From the NCBI GenBank assembly GCA_964019055.1, contig OZ025207.1, positions 24,399,617 through 24,463,616 of the forward strand: a stretch of DNA of 64,000 nt. Direction: 5' to 3'. Source of the stretch: Anthopleura xanthogrammica. Its lineage: Eukaryota; Cnidaria; Anthozoa; Actiniaria; Actiniidae. A model generated the notes under the pieces. The model saw only the letters and a program-made list of their open reading frames with translations. It had not been told where the DNA came from and did not search any database. Below are positions 31,801-43,800 of the stretch, piece after piece. The translations under genes were made by a program, and so were the position numbers. How positions within the stretch are numbered: the first letter of the stretch is position 1; each line of letters starts with the position of its first letter.

Positions 31801-34800
31801 GGCCGTTAGAATTGTCTGAATGAAGTATGTCCCCTGTCATACATCAAAATCGATCCCGTAAACTTCGGTGTTAGTAGAAAGAAGGCAGCACTTACTCAAA
31901 GTACTTTACCTTTTTCAGTTGTTGACAATATAATGAAGCAAGATCACTTGATAGATGGTGCACATCTAACGATCAATCGTTACTACACGTTTCTTGGTGA
32001 AACATACTTTACAAATCCTAGTGGCGGGAAGAAGGATGGACTTCTCGAAATAAATCCAAATAACATGCTGCTTATAAAAGAACATTTTTGTGAAGAATTT
32101 GATCAGCTTCTGCAGGATAGCGGAGTAAAGTACACGTGGGAGCAAGGTTCAGGAGAGATTGTTCTCGGTTGTGCTGACCCCAAGATGGACAAGAAGACAT
32201 GGGAGAATTCCTGTGATGCTGTTGAAGCCTACATCAACCAGATTGTGACAAAAAAGATAACTATTTTTCGAGAAATTTGGGAGGAGATGTCGGATGAGGC
32301 AAAAGAAATGTGTGCTGCATTTGAAAAACAAATAAGCATACAGCATGTATGTGACTTTAAAACTGACAAAGATTCAATGGTACTGAGAGGAAAGAAGACC
32401 GATGTATGTGACCTGACAAAGCAGTTGCAAGATTTAGTCTCTCGCGTCGAGGAGCAAATTATGATCGAAAAAAGCAAAATTACAGAGAAGATCGAAGTTT
32501 CTAACGTGCAAATGCACTTGATGAGTTTTAGTGGATTTGTTGATGGTCTCAAGACAAGACATGAGGGCGTCGAAGTGACCGTGATAAGCGATTCAAATGA
32601 TCAAGTAATCCAACTGCGAGGCCTTGAAGAAGAAGTGAACGAATGCACTGCGTTTGTCTGGCAGACACTTTCCACATTTAAAGATAGTGAGATGAAATTT
32701 TCCAAATCTGTAGTCAGTATTCTTGGCTCTGAGCGAGGAAAAGCATTTATTGCCACAAGTTTCAAGAATAACAGCATTCAAGCAATCATTAGTTTTGACA
32801 GCTCATCTGACACGCACATCATGGTCACAGCAATGGATCGGGATCATATGAATAAGGCAGTGGAGTTTATCAAGAATGCTATAGCAGAAGAAAGCATTCA
32901 TCTTGATACAGAGAAAAAACAACTCATTAACTGTGAGAAATGGAAAGAACTCAAGCTTTCTATCCAACAGTTGATGCTCATACAAGTTACAGAAGAACCA
33001 GCAACAAGCATGTTGTTATTAGTCGGTATCAAGGCAGAGGTTGACACGGCTAAAGAAACCGTTGAGCAGTTTTTCCAAAATCTAATCCTAAGCAGAGAAA
33101 TAGAATTTGAGAAAACCAAGATTTCTAAGTGTACTTCTCTCTCAGAGACGCAAATCGAGTTGTTGAATTCTAGTGGATTTGTAGAAGATCTACAAGCAAG
33201 ATTTAAAGATCTTGAAGTGAAATTTTCCAAAAAGGACGGAACCATTAACTTCAGGGGACCCAATGCCGTGGTGAGAGAAGGTAACCTTACCGTCTGGCAA
33301 ACATTGTCAATTATGAAAGAAGCAGAGATGGAACTACCTACATCTATAGTTGGTATTGTTGGTTCGCAAGCAGGAAAATTGTTCATGGCAACAGAGTTCA
33401 AGAAAGAACACATCGATGCCGTTGTAAATGGTGATCCGAATTCTGACAGTCAGCTGGTGGTGACAGCGGTTGATCGAAAAGATGCAAAAAAGGCTGTTGA
33501 CCTCATCAAGTATTTGACATCAGAACAAAGCATTCCTCTCGATTATAACCAGAAGCAGCTTATTCACTCTGAGAAATGGAAAAATCTCAAGCTTTCCATG
33601 CAACAGTCGATGCTGTTACAAGTAAGGGAGGAACCATCAGCAAGTACATTGTGGATAGCTGGTATCAAGGAGGAGGTCGACAAAGCTGAGAAAAAAGTTC
33701 ATAGCTTTTTTGAAGAAAACATTATTCTAAAGAAAGTCATTGGTGCTCAAAAGGGTTGCCTCAAGTTCATTTTAAAATTTAGAATAGATGTCATACAAAG
33801 TATTGAAAAGTCGTTAGCCAACCAGTCTGTGAAAATCACGAAGAAAACTGATGCAGACGACGAAGTTAATGCACTTGTGGTGTCTGGTACCAGATATGGA
33901 ATCCAGCAGGTTGTTCCAAAAGTTCAAAAGCTAATCGATGAGATCAAGGATCGTAAAGTAGATTTTGACAAGCCAGGAGTGAAGAAACTATTTAGCCAGA
34001 AAAGGGGAATTACACTACTATTTCTCAATGAAGACGACCTTGACTGCATCATCGAACGATGTACACCTTCACGTGATACTATGTATCATGCCCAGGCAAA
34101 TAATGTGGATTCTATGACAATACAAGTAAGTCAAGGATGACTTTGCGCGAGTTTCGCAATAATATATCAACACTCTTTGCAAAGTCAGAATTCGAGTCAG
34201 GATATTCCAATTTTAGCTATTCCTTAGGACGATTAGGATCGTTTTTCACAGAAAAAAGTAACTAGAGAAAATAAAGCGATTCATAAAGATTTCGTAATTT
34301 TTTTTTTCAAAACTTGCAAAGGATTCAGTTGATCGAGTGCCTATCCTTACTAGAAAGTTCTCTTTAATAGTATCTCTAAAACATTTAAGATCCACTAATA
34401 ACGATCGAGGGAGGTCCAGCTGCAACTGTGAAAAATCGATTTTCTTTATACTTGTTAAGGGTTAGGTATTAGTGAGTAAGTAAGCGTGGCGGGTTTGATT
34501 TATCCGAAAAATAAATTATCGAAAAAAAAAAAAAAAAACGGTTCAAAAGATCTGTAGCTAAAGACGGCGCATACTTACTCACTAATACCTAACTCACTAA
34601 TACCTAACTAAAGCCCCATTCACACCAACTAACATTGGTTATTTATTAATTTATCTATCGCATTTCCTTCGTCGTTTGGCTGTTATCTTTATACAGATAT
34701 AGTAGCTTAGTTCAGGAAGGCCCGGTGTGAATTAATGGGGTATTAGTCACTAATACCTAACCATGGATCAAATATAAAGAAGATCGTTTTTTCGCTGTTG

Positions 34801-37800
34801 CAGAACCTCGCTCGGTACTTGTGTTCAGTCGCTCTTACTGCACATTTTTGATAAACATAGCCGAAATGCCACAATAATATTTTTTCATGGATCTGTTATT
34901 TCCACCATTATCACTTACTACAAACTTATTCTTTCTTTCTTTGAAAATGAAAAGATATATGCTGCCTCCAATAGAGACTTGAACAAAGCAGAATCTAACA
35001 TCCACAAGCTGATAACACAAAACTCAAAAACCAAAGAGATTGAACACAAGGCTATTGGTAAGCTGTCAGATGCACAAATAGGCAGGGTTATGAGAATGGA
35101 GGTTACACACGACACCAAGATTCAGATAGACAAGAGAATCAACCGCATTGTTATCCGAGGGGTTGCTGAAGATGTATCCAATGCTACTGTGGGTAAGTGA
35201 CTATTTTGAAGTGCATTTTTTGCTATTATCGTTATTGTGAAAGTTTATAATTAGTAAGCAGCTAGTCGGCAATTGAAAATTCGTTCAGTTCCACTCCACT
35301 GCCACACCCTTATAATTAGTTTATCCCTGTTTGTTTCATCAATTTTTTGTCTGAGATTTTTTTTTTAACAAATCTTCTGTGTAAATGGTGTTTTCATATG
35401 GCAACATAAATATGAACGAATAAATTCCAGAAAGATAAAGGAATTCTCCAGGGAACATTATCTAAAAAGCGCATGGATTGAATTGATTTGGTATATCTAA
35501 ACCTAAACGCTAAGTTAGCTACAGTAAAAATCGAAATGTGTTGATACACTACCCCTATAATGCTCCCAAAATTGGCTGTGTGAAATGACTGATGTCCACT
35601 GTACGCTCCCCCTCCCCTCCCCTTGCAATGTTGTCTAAATGGCCAAAGTTGGGTACCGTGAGCTAGCCACATTCTCAAGGAACAACACTGAATGGGGGAG
35701 GGGGGGATTTAGTTTGTATACGATTTTTAAAGCGCTTTTTCTTACACTGCATGCTTAATTTTTCCAACATTATGAGGTAGTGTATCAACACTTTTGATTT
35801 TTACTGTAGATCGAATAATAGGCAACTATATATTTACAGAAATTTAGTTGGCTCAAAGCTTTGGACCTTTCCACATATCACCTCACCTTTTATAAAAAAC
35901 CGAATCGATGCGATGGTTTGACCGTGCCTGCGATACAAAAAAAGAATACTAAATACTAAACCGTATTAGTCTATTAACTATCTCATAGGTTAAATTAACG
36001 GGTTGTTACTGGTTTTTTTTTTAAAATGAATAAAATACACAGACGTTTCGGTGCAAACGGTTAATTAAAAACACTTTATTTATGGTTTCTATTTGAAGTA
36101 TTTCTACAATGTAGTTGTATTTATGCCAAGTATTAGAATATATGAAACTAAATAAAATAAAAAAATAAACCAAACTATAAACAAACCAATTTGCCGTTCG
36201 GAGGTTGAGGAAGAGACTGGGGCCTAGTGTAAATATTCATTTAATTAAAAATTGATCCTCATCATAAGAAAATATATCGTGCTAATATTAGTACTATAAT
36301 CGAGTTTGAGTATATTTCGATGATAATACCATGATCACCTCGGTATTCATTGTTTTTGGAGGGACGTTTAATCACTAACATCCCTCCCTCATGAATAGAA
36401 AGAGGGAAAATTAGTTCTAACACACTCTCATGTTATTCATGAGAGTTTGTCCCTCATGTAACGCAATCATGGGGACACCGAGGCTAAAAAGATCCGGTTC
36501 GAAATCAGATGTATTTCTAATGAGGTTGTATGCCACCTTGATACAGGCTCTATTCAATGTGGGATAGAGGAATTGGTCTTTGCGTTTCAGTCCACACTCT
36601 AGAACAATCTTTGCGCATGCGTTAACTATGTTCTAAGAATCCAAACAGAAGAAATTCGTAAAAAAAAAAAAGATTTTATTTTCTGTAATTAAGTATTCTT
36701 ATTGCGCATGTGCATAAAGCTGAAACAGAAAAATCAAGAAAAATTTGCTAAACATTTTCCAATTTATACACGGATAAAACAAAGAAAATATTTTGCACTT
36801 CGAATTCAAGTTCTCCCCGTTAACGATATAGATTGGACACATTTGAAAACAACAATTTTCAAGTTATTCAACCTATAAGTATTCTACTGTCTTTTGCTCT
36901 TATTTCCTCGGAAATCATGGTAGTACAAACTAATACCATGGCATCTTCGGGATATTAGTATAGGAAATCGCACGACCTCGAGTACAATTTGGAAATTAAT
37001 AGGTACGAGTAATGTTTTGAACGTTCTCGTAATTGCACGAGCCTTTAGGCGAGTGCAATTAAAGAACTTTCAAAACATTACGAGTGCCTTTTAATTCCAA
37101 ATTGTACGAGAAGATCGTGTGATTTCTTATTTATAGTTCACTCAACAAAATTTTGTAAAGAAAAGTATGCCGAAGCGAAGGCGTTCATCTCTCTCTTTTG
37201 CCGATTTTCTGCAACAAATTATAATTAAGGACAACTGAAATACATAAAAAGATTGGTTGTTAAGGCTTTAGTATTTTATTTATATGTTTTGTAAGTACAA
37301 AATACTACTAAATAATTTTACATTCCAAGTAAAAAGCCATTTTAATGTTTCTATGTTTACAACTATGAAGACAGTTTTTGACAGCTAAACAGCGAATCAA
37401 GAAGCGACTTTCAAACCTGTGTGAAACATTGCCAGAAATATTGGACATTGTCAGCGGTGTTACGCATGAATGAAAATGAAGTGGTTTTCTAGAGGAAAAA
37501 TATAACTACATGGTTTCCAAGCACATATTTATATTCAACTATGATGTTAGTAAAACAATTCTTACCAAAAAATAGTTACTTGACAATCAAAAGAACAACT
37601 ATTATTTTTCTGTTGATAAGCCTCACCACAGGAAGCCCATGAAGGACAAGAAACAAGTTTCAAACGTAAATCGTTACTTTAAGCTTCCTTACTGTATCTC
37701 AGCAGTCAATAGGAGCTTGTAAAAACAAAATGGCGATATTTAGGGGGTTTTGAAGCTGTTTGGAGCAGTTCTCTGTGGTTTCTTGTCATTTTAACTGAAA

Positions 37801-40800
37801 ACTACGAGCTAACAACGCGTCGAATCGCTTAAAATTTAACCTAACTTCAAGCTTCTTGGGAACCTACATTCTGAAGGCATGCTGTCTATTTTGAGCGGTT
37901 TTGGATTTATTAAACACTCGTTTGGTGATATCGAGGTAGAGCTCTTTTACTTTTAAATTTTTTCGAGCTCAAATAAGACGATTTTGGGGTCAAGTGTGGC
38001 CAGATTTATAGACGATGTATGGAATCTAGAGCTTTCGAAGCCTTTCAAAGGCAAGTAGTCCGGGAACCAATATGTCGCATGATTCAATGATCATTTTACG
38101 CTTATTTAGTAGCTTGTAGGGTGGGTTGTTTGTCGCGATGTGGAGCTTAGAGGAAATAAAACCCTATTCGCCGTAAATAGAGGAAGCTCTATATTCCCCA
38201 TACATTTCCTATAAGACTCGGCGGCTATTTTGTAAGCTGAAACGCATCATTGCGCATGTATGAGCAGGCTCATGTCCCATATTTCTGGCAATGACTATAA
38301 ACGAACTTTGAATCAGTGACAAAGTGACCATTAGAAGAGTCAAAGACACTCTAAAACAGTTCGAAAAAAATGTTTTTTTTCTGATAACCATCTTTATTGA
38401 AAGTCAGAGTCTGAATCAATCTTTCTAATTCTTCTGAACTTGATGGAAGAGCGTCCTGGTGAAAGCATCTGTTGGCCTTGAACCACGTTGAAAGTGACAG
38501 TACACTGTTGAAAATTATTCACAGTGTGTGCTTGACTCGACTGCCATTCTGCCGAAGTACTTGAAGCATTCACAGCAATACCCTGAGGACTACGTTGTTT
38601 TTTAGCGATTAAGGGCAGCTGCTGGTTGTTACTAATGATACTTGAAAGAGCTCCCTGTTCTTCTTCGTTCCCTTCATCTTAATCTTGGAGCGATTGCTCG
38701 CTTGCATGGCCGGTAATTTGAATGATTGACTGCCTTTCAACATTCGCGGCTCTAAGCTTTTTTACCACTGTTTTTCTGGCTGAATGGTTAGTTAATCTTT
38801 TTCCAGTAGTTCAGGAGGACGTCTGCTAAGGAACTCTTTGAAAAGGCCAACGGGACATCTTGGACCTCCAGTGGCAAACATTTTGGGTCGGACTTGTCTT
38901 CGCTTTGTGTTTAAACCGCCTTGCCTCAACTTAGTTGGGTTTTCGTTGAAAATAACGTACTCGACGCCTCGGTCAGCTCTACATATTTTGAAATCCTCCA
39001 CAGTCATTGAATGGTGCTCTTGACGTCCTCTGAGACCGAAATGCTGCGTTAAAATCCACCACATGATCTGACAGAGCGTTCTTGGACTACCTGAACCCAG
39101 TTTTTCTCTCTTCCATAGCTCTTCTTCCTCAAGCATCGACACTGCATTGGAGGCATTTGGCCTTTTGCCTTTCCCTTCTTCACGAAGTAGCTTTGCTCTT
39201 CCCTCAAGCACTTGCTTTGACTTGTGGAATTGGCGGTCTTTTATTATTGAAAATGGATATTTCTGATCTCGTAGGTGCCGGTCAAGACTTGCCATCATCA
39301 CTTTAAGATTTTCTGGTTCATAATGATCACCATTCTTGTTTCGTACTTCTGCATAAAAGCGCTGGAGGATTTCGTCAAGGATTTCTGACTTAAGGTGTTC
39401 AATATCTGGATTTACGTTTCGCTCCAGAGCCCAGGTATACCAAACATTCAACCAGGTTTGTGTACTTTTTTTCGTGTTTATATTTTTCGCTTTTTCTCTT
39501 AACGTTTCTATAGCGTTTTCATCAACCACTGTCGGCCATTGTTGTTTTCACTCAAATTTGCCGCTGTTGGTAGTGTTTAGCAGCGTTTCCATAGCGACCT
39601 AATTGGTACTCCCACAGAGTACCAATTAACGCTCTAATTGTACTCCTCTAGACCAATCAGAATCGAGTAATTTTGTTGAGTGTACTATAAGGGATTAAAT
39701 CTCCCCTCAGCTTGGGAGGTTTAGTAAAAGTCCACTAAACCTCCCTCGGATTCGGGGACATTTAAGTTATGTTTAAAGTCCTCCAATTCGGACCTGACGG
39801 GTTTTCATAGTCCGCGCAATTAGTTCCAATCCTAGGCGTAGCCGAGGACTGGAACAATCGTAAGGACTTTGAAAACCCTTCAAGTCCGAATTGAAGGACT
39901 TTCAATAGACCTTTTTGTTCTATCACTAATTTCGACTTTTTGCGCTTTAATTACAATAGGTGCATCAAATATTATACGAAAATTGAACATCTTTAGAATT
40001 TGAACAAAAGATGCTTGTACTTCATTGTTGTTGACAATAGTTGTAGTCAGGTCATAACTTCAACATACGTAAGTGTTGTGCATTGGTATGGCCCGACTCA
40101 ATGTTAATTACAACAATGAAATACAAGCATCTTTTATTCAAATTCTAAAGATGTTCAAATTCCGTACAATCTTTGATCTCACCTATTGTTTTGGAAGCGC
40201 ACGAAGTCGAAAATAGTGATAGAGCAAAAAGGTCTAATGACCTCAAATCCTCAAAGAATCTGTTCTATTGTATTTCTAGACCAATTGCAACACTGTTCCA
40301 GTGTCCTTGACACTGGGACAGTGTTGCAATTGGTCTAGAAATACAATAGAACAGATTTCCAGTTGGTTTGGGAGTACTTTACGTGGTTTCAAGTATTGTC
40401 ACGGGATCAAAATCGGGGCAGTTGGTTGGCTAATTAATTACCTCCTGAATAATTGATGAGGATTTGAATCCCTAATATCCCTCAGTGCAATGGTATTACT
40501 TATAAATACTTACTGAGTTGCAAGCTTTTAAAAGTGGCAAAAAATAAGAGAGAATGTATGGGGTTTGAGAATAGCGTTCCCCCAAATCATACATTCTCAG
40601 CTCTCACTGCACATTTTTATGTAAAACCTGCTAATCAGTCAGTATCTGCCCAAACATTCTAAAGCTTGGTAAATTAAACTTCATATTTTTAGTGTGTTCT
40701 TTCATGATGAGTTTTTTATTAAGATTGTACTGGAGGTATGTATCGAGAGGGTCTCAATGGGGTGGTAGCTTAAATTTTACAGTTAACGGTTAAAATGTTG

Positions 40801-43800
40801 GCCTTTTTACGGCTAACGGCAAATTTTTTTCGCTTTCGGTTAATTAAATCTTAATTATCAATTTCCATTGTTTTAAAAGTCAAACGTTAATTTCCATCGT
40901 TTCAAATGAGTTAATGATTAATTCCAGTTCATTTCGATTTGTCAGCTCATCAAGATTTGACCAATCAGCGCGCGTTCTTTAATTTAGTCAGGCGGTCCAT
41001 CGAGACGATTGAACTACTTCGAAATTTTGCAAGATTTGTACGGAAAAACTAATTTTTTCGTTGGTTCTTCTTGTTATCAGAGTCAATGCAGGGTAAATAA
41101 TTTTTTTTGAGATGCCTAGAGGCATATTTTTATTTTTGTAACGTTTAAAAACGTATTTAATTCAAATAAGAAAGATTAAACTTTGAAGTTTTAGCTAGCC
41201 GATTCAAATTTGCTACTTGAATCAAAATTAAGTAAATCCTTAAATACTTTAACTTCCTTACAAGCCAAGACCTAAAATGTGTAATATCATATATTCTTTA
41301 AGCAATATTTATATATATATAATAAATATATATTTATTTTTAAATAATATTTGTAGTGAGCAAAACGACTTTTTTTGAGCAAAACCAAAAATCATTTTCT
41401 CAACTTCGCCGGTGTTGTATTTTTTCAGTTAAAAATAGGTAAAACATTTTTAAGGATTAAAATCTACGATACGACACTGCTTTATTTTCTTGGAAGATTT
41501 TTCTGGTAAAAATAGCTCAGGTGAAGACTGTTTAAGCTGTTATTCTATAGATGAATTTAATTGTTTTCAAACTTCAAGAATCGCCTATGGACCGCTATAA
41601 AAACAACAATTGCATTGCGCGCCTTTTTCGAGATCACCTGGTTAACATTGTTGAAAAACTCATTCGGAGAATTTTTGGATGAATGCATAACATTACATCA
41701 GTCTTGAGAAGAGATCTCGACAAATACAAGTCTTACAAACCATGACTATAAAAAAATACGGTTAACTTTTTTAGACTTTTTACGCCTACCGCTTATTCCC
41801 CCTCAATTTTTTGGGCCGTTTTAACGGTTAACAGTTTACCCCATTGAGTCCCTCTATGGAAGATAAAGCAGCATCATGAATAACAAAGATAAACGTGTCA
41901 AGCATGAAAATATTTTATTAATAATAAAATGTTTGAACCAAAGTTTGAACAAAAGAACCCCTGTTTGAATTTTGCAGGAAAATCGCCCCCATAATATGAA
42001 GTCTAAAATTTACATTCCACAGCTGTTTACGACATACTGAATGAAAGATCTGAAGAGGAACATACTCGTAGATATTATGAGCTGTTGGCCATGAATATAC
42101 AGTGGTATTACGATGATGGCGATACGATGGAGCCTTATGATGATGATGCTAATGCAAAAATAGAACATGCGTTTAATGACAAGAAAACTGCTGTACTCAT
42201 ATCACTACAAGGTGATGAACTCACACGTTACAAGATTGATTTCAACGCAATGCTAGAAACGAATCTAGACACTGGTGAAACTACACGAGTAGGAAGAAGA
42301 GAGAAAACACCAGGTACGATACCTAAATGATTAGCAAGATAAATTCTAAAGGGGTACTTATTCTTGGATGAAAATCGATGAAAATTGGAAATATCTATAT
42401 GACCCCAATAGTAGCCAAGCAACATATTTTCTTCACAGTCTAAAGTGGCGGATAAAAATGATCAATCATTGTTGCATCTAATTGTCAGTAAATGACGTCA
42501 TTTACTAAACCTTATTGTTCTTTCAGCCTTTAACCCAAAATTTCTCAATTGCAAGTGGCTCACAGGCTAAAATGTTGGCCAATTTGGTTTTCATAATCCT
42601 AATTGAGTTATATTTTCCTCAAAAATAATTCAAATAGTTGAATTATTCGGACTCAGAAATTGGAGCGTGTTTCTTTGACTAGTAGTCCCTAAGGATCAAA
42701 CAAATTTAGAGTCTTCCTGTAAGTCAACCCCAAGGATTTTGCTCAAATTTGGTATATAAACTGGTTTTGGGGTCCTAAATACGAAATTGATAATATTTTG
42801 TTAAAAAAAAAATTTAAAAAACCGCGGAAAAATAAAAGCATTTATATTTTGTAACATATTTTTGTGTCTAAATGAACTTCTATTCACATTTTTCGATTGC
42901 ACATAATAAAACCTGACCATTACTTAGCAAACGACCTCCATATGTATAGGTATTATCGGCCCTTGTAAACAGCTCTCGAAAATGAGATGATTCTAAAAGC
43001 CGATATCTCCACTGGTATGTCGATTTAGAAATTGCCTTTGCTACTGAACAATGATTAGAAGTTCGATTATAGCTTATTTCATTTTTTAGATAAAAAATTA
43101 GCAAGAATTAATGCACCGCTGCACGATCCGTCAAACATGAGTAATATATGCATTATTCTGTAGACTCGGTCCGCTTCCTAAATCAAATACCAATTTACGG
43201 CGAATTAAATTCGGCACATGTGAACTTCGACGTCAAAACTGGGCCTTACTCTACAAGCTCCGAGAAGCATTTGGACAATTTTGAGTATGATAGTTGTATT
43301 TTCTAGTCCTAAAGGCTTTTGTGCTGAATTTTTCTGCTGTTGTCGATTTATACGAACTTTCGGTTTGTTGCTTTGTTATCTCCTAGGACTAATGACAGAG
43401 CCCGATATATTCGATACATAAATGTCACTCGACGACTCGTTAGTTCGCGATATGATGCCGGAAACTCGTGACAATCTCTATATACTTAACTATAAGTTAA
43501 TTTATGCATTACGTTTAGCACATGTGAAAAGCAGCGACACGCCGGCTCTAAATCAACTGTCGAATATTTGACTGGCCAATACAAGTCGAAGATTCGGCAG
43601 TAGTCGTGCTGAATTTAATTCGAATCTGCCGAGTTTAATTGATCTAGACGTCAAAGTTTACGTCCATTTACACCCAACTTCAAAATTACGCGACCTTGAA
43701 AGCTCCAGTTTTCTGGAATCTTAGCTTCCCTCAATCAAAGTTACGACGGGCCGAGCTCATTCCGATTGAGAGCGATAAAAAAATGCCATCGACTCGACAG

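Larger units (their letters stand above)
36324..40504. mobile_element. DNA-element family A, copy 2, with three further insertions
   Basis: Same ends as copy 1 (TAATACCATG left; ATGGTATTACTTATA right) and the same internal blocks (GGAGGGACGTTTAATCACTA, TCCTCGGAAATCATGGTAGT). It is interrupted by a recombinase element (about 36960-39692) and by hairpin elements at 39775-40354. The corresponding empty site is present at 44116-44176. Confidence 0.75.
36010..40555. repeat. Family B repeat, split by a family A element
   Basis: The left part (about 36010-36323, with GCCGTTCGGAGGTTGAGGA and GACTGGGGCCTAGTG) and right part (about 40505-40555, TACTTACTGAGTTGCAAGC) are contiguous in a second copy at 43944-44176. 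The 4.2 kb in between is later insertion. Confidence 0.75.

Noticed and set aside
35193..42022. Macrodomain exons expected for PARP14
   Set aside because: None seen; the flanking exons already join in phase and the intron is explained by repeats.
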